Assembly: GCA_014904985.1 (NCBI GenBank)
Contig: MU129372.1
Location: 1 to 21,420 of the forward strand
DNA length: 21,420 nucleotides
Direction: 5' to 3'
Source: Hydnum rufescens UP504
Lineage: Eukaryota > Basidiomycota > Agaricomycetes > Cantharellales > Hydnaceae
The number at the start of each line of letters is the position of its first letter. The stretch's first letter is position 1. Below the pieces are notes generated by a model. It saw only the letters and a list, made by a program, of their open reading frames with translations, did no database searches and was not told the DNA's origin. Below are positions 11,111 through 17,557 of this stretch, one piece after another. Position numbers and translations under genes: made by a program.

Positions 11111-11215
11111 CTAGATTGGTAAATAATATGTTAATAAAAAAAAAGAGGCAGTGCCAAAAGAGCAGCAGAAGCTGCTCTTTTGGCGCCGTTGTATGTCCTG
11201 TAATTGATAACTTAC
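11111..11215 (-). repeat. Intron module L2
   Basis: The minus-strand intron is 105 nt, donor GTAAGT at 11215, acceptor TAG at 11111, branch-like TTAAC. The hairpin has 14-bp perfect arms, 11153-11166 and 11171-11184, with a 4-base loop. The exonic dyad is 11224-11236/11241-11253 (ACCACACACCC type), 9 bases outside the donor. Confidence 0.8.
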
Positions 11216-11356
11216 CAGGTATTACCACACACCCGCTGCAGTGGGTGTGTGGTACCATATTTAGTTCGGTGTCATGCAGATCCGGGGTCTGGGTGGCTAT
11301 GCACGTTTGTATTCATCTTGAATCTCATCAGGTGGGGTATTGCGCAGTGGAGGTAC

Positions 11357-11469
11357 CTAGATAATAAGACGTTAGTAAAGAAAAAAAAACCGAAGACAAC
11401 GCCAAAAGAGCAGCTGGCACTGCTCTTTTGGTGTCATCATACCGTACACGCTGTAATAAAAAACATTTC
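11357..11469 (-). repeat. Intron module L3, donor site decayed
   Basis: The acceptor TAG (11357) and the CTAAC branch site are intact. Where GTGAGT is expected (about 11468) the minus strand reads AGAAAT, so splicing is unlikely as read. The hairpin arms 11401-11413 and 11420-11432 are retained with a 6-base loop. The exonic dyad is at about 11478-11505. Confidence 0.72.
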
Positions 11470-11608
11470 TAATATTGCCACACACCCACTTTGGCAGGTG
11501 TGTGGTGTCATATTGCGGATAGTCGAGTGTTGAGGTCTTGCATGGCTGCGCGCACTCTGGTATTTCGCCCGGGTGCATTCTTCGCATGGGGGTTTCATGG
11601 GAGAAGGC

Positions 11609-11708
11609 CTGGAATAATCAGTATGTTAGTTTTTTTTAAATAACAGAAGCAACACCAAAAGAGCAGCTGATGCTGCTCTTTTGGCATTGTAGTACATGTA
11701 AAACTCAC
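11609..11708 (-). repeat. Intron module L4
   Basis: The minus-strand intron is 100 nt, donor GTGAGT at 11708, acceptor CAG at 11609, branch CTAACAT. The hairpin has 13-bp perfect arms, 11655-11667 and 11672-11684, with a 4-base loop. The exonic dyad spans about 11715-11748. Confidence 0.8.
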
Positions 11709-11881
11709 CTAGTAATACCACACATGCACCACAGTGGGTGTGTGGTATCGTATTTGACTTGCCATGGCAGTCATTGTGGGTGTTTGGGGGCTGGGCTTTT
11801 GAGTGGCTGCGTACGTCAGTGTTGTGCCTTGGGCTTTGTCTGTGCTGGCTTCGGGTGAGGTTTCGCAGAGGGAAAAGGTGC

Positions 11882-11988
11882 CTAGAATAGTGAATACATT
11901 AGTAAAAGGAAAAAAAAAAAAACACAAGCAGCGCCAAAAGAGCAGTTGGTGCTGCTCTTTTGGTGCTGTACTGTACTCAAAAATTCAC
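11882..11988 (-). repeat. Intron module L5
   Basis: The minus-strand intron is 107 nt, donor GTGAAT at 11988, acceptor TAG at 11882, branch CTAAT. The hairpin arms are 11931-11945 and 11952-11966 with one wobble pair. The exonic dyad, at about 11999-12032, is eroded. Confidence 0.77.
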
Positions 11989-12130
11989 CCAATATTTCCA
12001 CACACCCGCCGAAGTGGGTGCATGGTTCGTTCGGGGCCCCCGCAGCCTCGTGCCATGCATTCCCATTACTGGGTTTCATCCAGGGGGTGTTCTTGGCGTG
12101 TCGTGTTTTCAGCCTCTGGTTTGGCAGGCA

Positions 12131-12236
12131 TGTTTAAAATAAAAGATATGTTAGTATCAATGATTCAAAGCAGCGCAAAAAGAGCAGCTTTTGCTGCTCT
12201 TTTTGTGCCACTGTATTTACAGTAATAAAAACATAC
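12131..12236 (-). repeat. Intron module L6, acceptor site decayed
   Basis: The donor GTATGT at 12236 and branch CTAACAT are intact. The acceptor region reads TTTTAAACATG with no AG at the expected place. The hairpin has 16-bp arms, 12173-12188 and 12193-12208, with one G-T wobble and a TTTT loop on the plus strand. The exonic dyad is 12245-12258/12261-12274. Confidence 0.72.
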
Positions 12237-12377
12237 CTTATATTACCACACACCTGCTGAAGCGGGTGTGTGGTTTATGTGGTTATTTGTTTGGCGGGTC
12301 TTCGCTTGGTGGGTCTCGTTTAGTGGGTTGCATTCAGTGGGCCTTCATTCAGCAGTTGGTTGTTTGGGAGGGGGGGG

Positions 12378-12438
12378 GTTCATTTGGTGTGCATTCATTT
12401 GTGTGCATTCATTTGGTGTGCGTTCATTTGGTGGGTTC
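12378..12438 (-). repeat. Exonic minisatellite between modules L7 and L6
   Basis: On the minus strand a CACCAAATGAATGCA-like unit repeats about four times with small length changes. Shorter CCAAAYGAAC motifs are scattered in most other exon-like segments of both arrays. Confidence 0.65.
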
Positions 12439-12454
12439 TGGTTCAGGCGATGTC

Positions 12455-12556
12455 CTAGAAAAATTGATAATATGTTAGTAAGAGATCATAACCAGCGCAA
12501 AAAGAGCAGCATTTGCTGCTCTTTTTGCACGTGTTGCATACACTACATTTACTTAC
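12455..12556 (-). repeat. Intron module L7
   Basis: The minus-strand intron is 102 nt, donor GTAAGT at 12556, acceptor TAG at 12455, branch CTAACAT. The hairpin has 14-bp perfect arms, 12497-12510 and 12515-12528. The exonic dyad 12567-12579/12585-12597 is a perfect 13-bp inverted repeat. Confidence 0.83.
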
Positions 12557-12760
12557 CTTATATATTACCACACACCTGCCGACAGCAGGTGTGTGGTTCG
12601 TTTGGGGCGTTCTTGGTGCGCAGTTTACGCCTCGTTTCCAGTCCTGGTTTGGTGGTTTGCTGTTTGGGGGTTGCATTTGGCTCGTGTCCATGCGGTGGTT
12701 TGTCGTCTCAGGGGCTCGTTTGGCGGGTCCTTACTTCATGGGTTCAGTTCAGGCAACCAC

Positions 12761-12866
12761 CTAGGACAGTACATAAAAATGTAGTTAAGAATTAAAACTA
12801 AAACTGGTGCAAAAAGTGCAGCAAACGCTGCACTTTTTGCGCCATTGGGTGCACTGAATCATTTAC
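12761..12866 (-). repeat. Intron module L8 with a compensated stem change
   Basis: The minus-strand intron is 106 nt, donor GTAAAT at 12866, acceptor TAG at 12761. The hairpin arms are 12806-12822 and 12827-12843. Here the usual AGAGCAGC is AGTGCAGC and its partner is GCTGCACT instead of GCTGCTCT, so the pairing is kept by a double change. The exonic dyad spans 12873-12910 with two internal mismatches. Confidence 0.83.
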
Positions 12867-13079
12867 CTTATATACAACCACGCACCCGCTGTGGCGGGCA
12901 CGTGGTTGTACAGCCATTCGTTGGGCATGTTCTCGCCTATTGCAGTCTTGTTGGTGGTGTTTTCGTTCATTGTTTTTTTGTTTGCATGATTCGCCTCGCA
13001 TGTTACCGTTTGGGCTTTGGCCGTTCACACACCTGTCGTTGGGTGGGGTTCCACCTCATGCCCTGGATCAGGCCACGAT

Positions 13080-13188
13080 CTAAGATAATAAAGATTCGTT
13101 AGTAAACAAATTTAAAGCAGTGCAAAAAGAGCAGCTTTCGCTGCTCTTTTTGTGCTGTTGTATCTGCTTCAATCAAAAAAAAACTCAC
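13080..13188 (-). repeat. Intron module L9 (innermost left)
   Basis: The minus-strand intron is 109 nt, donor GTGAGT at 13188, acceptor TAG at 13080, branch CTAAC. The hairpin has 18-bp arms, 13118-13135 and 13140-13157, with two wobble pairs. The exonic dyad is 13194-13206/13215-13227, six bases outside the donor. This would be the first intron of a leftward transcript starting in the central palindrome. Confidence 0.83.
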
Positions 13189-13273
13189 CTTACATGACCA
13201 CACACCCTGCTGCAGGTGTGTGGTCATTGGCTTGCCTCTCTAGGCAGTTGCCTGTTCAGTGTGTGGCTGCGTA

Positions 13274-13937
13274 GAGAGCACAACTCAACACCGCAAATGC
13301 TGGCACTCAAAAAGTGCCCAAGTCCCATGGCCATGAGCACAATATAAGTTAATAGCAAGCATCTAGACATGTTCTAAATACTAAATAATAAATATTTATC
13401 CAAAAATGAAAGAAGATGACAATAATAAGTCAGGGCTCAATAAGGCACAATATGCCTATCTTGCAAAGGGGATTAAACCACTTCTATAGGTCAGAATTGG
13501 CCCAAATTTAAATATATTGGTGGTATATGTGCACCCTACATGGGCAACTGATTATACTGGACGATCCTTTCATTTTTCAATTTTTCATGCTTCAATTCCC
13601 TATTTAGGGAATTGAAGGCATGAAAAATTGAAAAATGAAAGGATCGTCCAGTATAATCAGTTGCCCATGTAGGGTGCACATATACCACCAATATATTTAA
13701 ATTTGGGCCAATTCTGACCTATAGAAGTGGTTTAATCCCCTTTGCAAGATAGGCATATCGTGCCTTATTGAGCCCTGACTTATTATCATCATCTTCTTCG
13801 CATTTTTGGGAAAATATTTATTATTCACTATTTATTACATGTCTAGATGCATGCTATTAACCTATATTGTGCTCATGGCCATGGGACTTGGGCGCTTTTG
13901 AGTGCCGGCATTTGCTGGCATTGAGTCATGCTCTCCC
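13274..13937. repeat. Central palindrome separating the two arrays
   Basis: Two arms of about 330 bp (13274-13602 and 13605-13937) are highly similar reverse complements with a 2-base centre (TT at 13603-13604). The inner ~200 bp are nearly identical; the outer parts have scattered substitutions. The arms carry no splice signals. Both arrays point away from this palindrome, and the outer arms hold an ATGGCCATGGGACTTGGG block in outward orientation. It is therefore the natural place for a divergent promoter, or for the fold-back centre of the element. The promoter role is inference; I see no convincing core promoter motif. Confidence 0.88.
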
Positions 13938-14067
13938 TCCGAACTCCGCAACCACAACAATCACAACAACTGCCCAGAAAGGGAAGCAGGGTAACCGCCC
14001 GGAAAGGGAAGCAGACGACCATGTGCCCACAGCGGCACCTGCTGCTGTGGGCGCGTGGTCATGCAAG

Positions 14068-14177
14068 GTGAGTTTCTTTTTTAACGTAGTACCTATGAGG
14101 GCGCAAAAAGAGCAGCACCAGCTGCTCTTTTTGCGCTGCTTAGGATTTTTTTACTAACATATCTTCTATTATTCTAG
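14068..14177 (+). repeat. Intron module R1 (innermost right)
   Basis: The plus-strand intron is 110 nt, donor GTGAGT at 14068, acceptor TAG ending 14177, branch CTAAC at 14154-14158. The hairpin has 16-bp perfect arms, 14101-14116 and 14121-14136, loop ACCA. The exonic dyad 14017-14033/14044-14060 pairs fully over 17 bp with two wobbles. Confidence 0.85.
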
Positions 14178-14357
14178 ATCATGACCTGGTCCCAAGGCAT
14201 GGCAGGACTCGCCAAGTGACATGGGCCCAAACGGCAACACACCAAATGGAAATGGGAGAAACATGACATGACATGTGAGAACGCGACACAAGAATGCGCC
14301 CAATGAGTGGCCCAGAGACCACACACCCGCTGCGGCAGGTGTGTGGTAGTATATAAG

Positions 14358-14458
14358 GTGAGTTTCTGCTCAAGTAGATACAGCCGCACAAAAAGAGCAG
14401 CGAAAGCTGCTCTTTTTGTGCTGGTTTTAATTTGTAACTAACATATCTGTTTTTCTAG
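14358..14458 (+). repeat. Intron module R2
   Basis: The plus-strand intron is 101 nt, donor GTGAGT at 14358, acceptor TAG ending 14458, branch CTAACAT. The hairpin has 16-bp perfect arms, 14386-14401 and 14406-14421, with a GAAA (GNRA-type) loop. The exonic dyad is 14318-14330/14335-14347. Confidence 0.85.
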
Positions 14459-14706
14459 GTGATCTGCTTGACCACCAATGAAGAAAAGAATGAATGGAAC
14501 GGACACCCGCCAAACAAACCCCAAGCCCCCCGAAACGACAGCCCACCACATGAACACATGCCAGATGGCAACCCACGTACCAAAGGCCACATGCCCAACG
14601 AAAACCACATGGGCGAGACCACCAGATGACAGCACGAAACAATGCAGAGCCAATGAGTGGCCCCAGGAACCACACACCCACTGTGGCAGGTGTGTGGTAC
14701 CACAAG

Positions 14707-14810
14707 ATAAGTTTTATTTTATTTTTTATTCTTTTTGTGGTGCAAGAAGAGCAGCATAAGCTGCTCTTCTTGCAATCTTTAATGTTTAACTAACATCTTT
14801 ATTCTTCTAG
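14707..14810 (+). repeat. Intron module R3, donor changed to ATAAGT
   Basis: The acceptor TAG (14810) and branch CTAACAT are intact, but the donor reads ATAAGT instead of GTAAGT. The hairpin has 15-bp perfect arms, 14741-14755 and 14760-14774, of the variant AAGAAGAGCAGC type with exact complementary change in the other arm; loop ATAA. The exonic dyad is 14669-14678/14689-14698. Confidence 0.78.
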
Positions 14811-15187
14811 CTTTTGGACTCCAGCTGATACTGTAGTATACATATATCAAAACCCATATGGTACCATAAGAAATCATATATCCAGTCCATAGCATACCAT
14901 ACCCCATATGGTGACATAATCATCTCCTTATTAGGCATATTACATAATCTCCATATTTGGATGCATTACATCATCATATTTCCTTATTGGGAAGTATTAC
15001 ATAATTAATTTCTTTATTGGAATATTACATAATTGATTTCCTTATTGGGAGTATTACATAATTAATTTCCTTATTGGGGATATTACATAATTAATCTCCT
15101 TATTGAGACTATTACACAATCAATTTCCTTATTGGGAATATTACATAATTAATTTCCTTATTGGGAAGTGTTACATAATTTTATTAT

Positions 15188-15479
15188 CTAAGCTACTACT
15201 ATATAAGGAAATGTTACATAAGCCCATATACATAGGCAATATGCACAGGGGGGGTGTGTTGAAAGCCTCGAGTCTTATATGTTTTTCAGAATGTCTGTGT
15301 GCAAAGGCTTGGTCCCAGTTGTGGGATGTTTGAGTTTCAAACATCCCACAACTGGGACCAAGCTTTGCACACAGACATTCTGAAAAACATATACTCGAGG
15401 CTTTCAACACACCCCCCCCTGTGCATATTGCCTATGTATATGGGCTTATGTAACATTTCCTTATATAGTAGTAGCTTAG
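15188..15479. repeat. Core palindrome of the inserted foldback element
   Basis: Nearly perfect arms of 146 and 143 bp are separated by three bases (15334-15336). The arms include CATCCCACAACTGGGACCA and TTGAAAGCCTCGAG with their complements. The high arm identity suggests a fairly recent origin. Confidence 0.85.
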
Positions 15480-15680
15480 ATAATACTTCTATATATAGTA
15501 GCTTATGTAATAGGCTTAGGTAATATTATTATGTAATACTTCCAAATTTGGAAGTTGCTTATGTAATATTTCCTAATAAGGAAATTGATTATGTAATATT
15601 TCCAAATAAGGAGTTTGATTATGTAATATTTCCAAATATGGAAGTATTATGTTCAGCATTTATTCTTATGTAATTGATTA

Positions 15681-15797
15681 AACCCTAACCCTAACCTCAC
15701 TGAACATGGGGGTAGACATTCCCCACCACACTCCAGACAATCCCAACCCTAACCACCCAACCCTAACCCCCAACCCCAACCACCAACCGTCCCCAAC
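15681..15797. repeat. Telomere-like CCCTAA-type stretch
   Basis: Two tandem CCCTAA units at about 15683-15696 are followed by degenerate CCCAACCCTAACC motifs to about 15797. TTAGGG is the usual fungal telomere repeat. With only two exact units this may be simple C/A-rich repeat drift inside the foldback element. Confidence 0.4.
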
Positions 15798-16135
15798 CGC
15801 CAACATTATTACTATATTTGGCATACCAGGGATGATATATGGTACCCTCACCCATATGATATATGGTACCCAGTCCATATGATACTGCGTTTTTGTATGA
15901 ATTTCCATGGTATGTTACCATGAAATGATATATATATATCCATACTACAGCCTCAGGTGCCGGTGAGCAAAACCCCACCTGAAGACATGCCAAATGACCC
16001 ACCCCCCCCCTTCCCATACAACATGACAAAGAAAACCGCGAAAACGCAACCAGCGCGACCACGAACAGATAACAATGCGTGCAGCGAACAGCAGCACGAA
16101 CCACACCTGCTATGGCAGGTGTGGTTCTATATAAG

Positions 16136-16238
16136 GTGAGTCCCCCCCAATATATACAGCAGTGCAAAAAGAACAGCGAAAGCTGCTCTTTTTGTGCTGC
16201 TTTGAATATTTTCACTAATGTATCTTTTATTACTGTAG
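16136..16238 (+). repeat. Intron module R4
   Basis: The plus-strand intron is 103 nt, donor GTGAGT at 16136, acceptor TAG ending 16238, branch CTAAT. The hairpin arms 16160-16177 and 16182-16199 have one A-C mismatch and a GAAA loop. The exonic dyad 16098-16110/16115-16127 is a perfect 13-bp repeat, shifted to CACACC from CACACACC. Confidence 0.83.
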
Positions 16239-16427
16239 ATTGTGGCCACAATGAAAACCTGCGAAACCTGAACAACAACGTGCCAAACAGCAACGTGCCA
16301 AAGGGCAATGCATCAAAGGGCAATGCATCAAACGAGCATGCAACAGACAACAACATGACAGACGAGAATGCACCCAGCGAGTGGCTCCGGGAACCACCCC
16401 AGCCACGGCGGGTGTAGCCTATATACA

Positions 16428-16534
16428 GTGAGTCCCTGCCCCCAGTAGTGTATAGCTGCACAAAAAGAGCAGCATAAGCTGCTCTTTTTGCGCTGCCTTT
16501 ACTTCTTTACTGAATGACTTTTTTTTTCTATTAG
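16428..16534 (+). repeat. Intron module R5
   Basis: The plus-strand intron is 107 nt, donor GTGAGT at 16428, acceptor TAG ending 16534; the branch site is weaker (CTGAAT). The hairpin has 16-bp arms, 16458-16473 and 16478-16493, with one wobble and loop ATAA. The exonic dyad is eroded (about 16391-16418). Confidence 0.8.
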
Positions 16535-16661
16535 GTCTTCACCTTTCATGTGAGCGAATACCAATGTGAGAACTCCCATGACCCCACATATCGAAACCCG
16601 GCCGAGCATACATGGGGAATATAAAGTACCACACCCACTGCCGCGGGTGTGGTGCTACAAG

Positions 16662-16758
16662 GTGAGTTTTTATTTATTAATCCTGCGGTGCAAGAAGAGC
16701 AGCATAAGCTGCTCTTCTTGCAAAGCTTTATTGTCTAACATTGTTTTCTTTTTTCCTG
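16662..16758 (+). repeat. Intron module R6, acceptor changed
   Basis: The donor GTGAGT at 16662 and branch CTAACAT are intact. The acceptor reads CTGG instead of CTAG at about 16756-16759. The hairpin has 15-bp perfect arms, 16689-16703 and 16708-16722, of the AAGAAGAG type, loop ATAA. The exonic dyad is 16628-16636/16645-16653. Confidence 0.76.
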
Positions 16759-16930
16759 GATCTTGGACTCAAATCCGCATGAACCCCCGACCCCAAACCT
16801 GCCAAACGAACACCCAGCGAACGAAGATCTGGCGAGCCGAACCCTGCGACCCACCCACAACCCTGAACCCACCAAGCTGAACCCCGCGACCCCAAACCCA
16901 GGGAACCAAGCCAAACCCCCCCACATGAAG

Positions 16931-17036
16931 GTGAGGTTTTTTCTTTGGCTGTGATCAATCGCACAAGAAGAGCAGCCTCTGGCTGTTCTTCTTGGGCGCA
17001 TGGGTGAGCCCCACTGGGCGAGCCTATCATTGTATA
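16931..17036 (+). repeat. Intron module R7 (outermost right), incomplete
   Basis: The donor GTGAGG is at 16931 and the hairpin arms are 16964-16977 and 16981-16994 (AAGAAGAG type, one wobble). No branch site or acceptor is recognisable before the TAA microsatellite. This is probably the broken edge of the array; the end coordinate is nominal. Confidence 0.6.
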
Positions 17037-17079
17037 TAATAATAGTAGTAGTAATAATAATAATAAATAAATAAATAAT
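17037..17079. repeat. TAA/TAAA microsatellite (right), mirrored on the left
   Basis: TAATAATAGTAGTAGTAATAA-type repeats change to TAAA units. The inverted counterpart TTATTATTATTATTA lies at about 10765-10783, at the matching place in the left half, supporting a common origin of the two halves. Confidence 0.7.
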
Positions 17080-17087
17080 CCATGGCT

Positions 17088-17141
17088 AGGGGCCCCTGGG
17101 CTGCTTGACCAGCCCCCTTGATTGAATTGCAGGGGCCCCTG
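17088..17141. repeat. Two subterminal AGGGGCCCCT dyads (right)
   Basis: The palindromes lie at 17088-17097 and 17130-17141 and mirror the pair at 10585-10639 near the left end. Confidence 0.7.
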
Positions 17142-17161
17142 GGGGCCCCCCAGGTCTGATA

Positions 17162-17224
17162 TCTAGTTAGACCATATAAATGCAACCTTTGAAATATCTA
17201 ATTAGATACTGATAATTGGCTGAC
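17162..17224 (-). repeat. Right terminal inverted repeat of the array element
   Basis: The reverse complement of 10511-10573 with small indels. It is followed by ACCAGGCTG and then the 9-bp duplication at 17232. Confidence 0.82.
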
Positions 17225-17231
17225 CAGGCTG

Positions 17232-17240
17232 CCACAGGTC
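17232..17240. repeat. Right 9-bp target duplication of the array element
   Basis: CCACAGGTC, identical to 10496-10504. MITE sequence (AGGTTCAGG...) resumes immediately after it. Confidence 0.85.
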
Positions 17241-17557
17241 AGGTTCAGGATCAAACTCAGGTTTCCAGGGTTTGTAACCTGACTTCAGCAACCATACTTG
17301 AGACAAGAGGAGGATTGGTGAGAAGAGAGTCAATTCACAGACATATATTCTTGATCTTCTAAGGAGCTAGAGTACTGGAGGCTACTTATATACTAAAGAT
17401 CAAGGACAATAAGGGAGGAGGTGAATGGAGGTACAATAAGGAAAGGGGGATGAATAAGCACAAAGGTAATTGGCATGGAGGTGTCAGGATCAAATTGACA
17501 TTTGCTTCCACTTGTGGACTTACCCATCAGAGTATCATTCCTCATCGACTCTATCAT

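Larger units (their letters stand above)
14831..15950. mobile_element. 1.1-kb AT-rich foldback element inserted in the right array
   Basis: The ends CTGTAGTAT (14831) and ATACTACAG (ending 15950) are inverted repeats. Arms rich in TTACATAATTAATTTCC-like tandem units (about 14930-15180 and, inverted, 15500-15660) surround a core palindrome, 15188-15333/15337-15479. That core palindrome includes TGTTGAAAG and its complement. It splits the exon after module R3 from module R4. No target duplication could be matched (flanks GCTGATA and CCTCAGG). A relic of the same family lies at 4225-4417. It has no coding capacity. Confidence 0.72.
10505..17231. mobile_element. 6.7-kb foldback element carrying divergent arrays of hairpin-bearing intron modules
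   Basis: The element is bounded by the exact 9-bp duplication CCACAGGTC and has imperfect ~63-bp terminal inverted repeats (10511-10573 and 17162-17224; shared landmarks GTCAGCCA, TCTAGTTAGA, TTTATAT, GTCTAACTAGA). Inside them come paired AGGGGCCCCT dyads, then TTA/TAA microsatellites, at mirrored positions on both sides. A central palindrome (13274-13937) separates nine minus-strand modules on the left from seven plus-strand modules on the right. No transposase or other known protein is encoded. A 9-bp duplication with long terminal inverted repeats fits a non-autonomous Mutator-like (MULE) element; that label is inference. CpG is abundant compared with the surrounding decayed transposons. 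It interrupts MITE copy 3 and is itself interrupted by a 1.1-kb foldback element at 14831-15950. Confidence 0.85.
6414..17304. mobile_element. Foldback MITE copy 3 with 8-bp target duplications, split by two nested insertions
   Basis: The left end TATGGTTGCC at 6422 and the right end GCAACCATA ending at 17296 belong to the same MITE family. The flanks are identical: CTTGAGAC at 6414-6421 and at 17297-17304. Surviving MITE pieces are 6422-6767, about 10280-10504 and 17232-17296; in copies 1 and 2 the same sequence is contiguous. The Harbinger element fills the first gap and the 6.7-kb array element fills the second. Part of the MITE's second arm opposite the centre is missing beside the Harbinger element, indicating a deletion. 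The exact 8-bp duplication suggests hAT-like or another 8-bp superfamily. Confidence 0.88.

Noticed and set aside
11803..12795. Long plus-strand frames over the left array (140 and 175 codons, Cys/Phe/Gly-rich)
   Set aside because: They run antisense to the splice signals and straight through both hairpin arms, and their residues mirror the palindromes. They are shadows of repeat structure.
14427..14759. Frames on both strands through modules R2-R3
   Set aside because: They cross a donor, an acceptor and hairpins without respecting them, and show no known domain.
15681..15797. A true interstitial telomere or chromosome end
   Set aside because: Only two exact CCCTAA units are present and the rest is degenerate C/A-rich DNA inside a foldback element. 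It is kept only as a low-confidence repeat.
10922..16994. Regularly spaced palindromes resembling a CRISPR array
   Set aside because: Unit spacing is 230-350 bp, units are on opposite strands in two halves, and the DNA is fungal. The repeats are hairpins within introns, not direct repeats with short unique spacers.
10922..16994. Hairpins as bacterial-type intrinsic terminators
   Set aside because: The T-runs are part of the paired arms, no unpaired U-tract follows, and the surrounding signals are spliceosomal.
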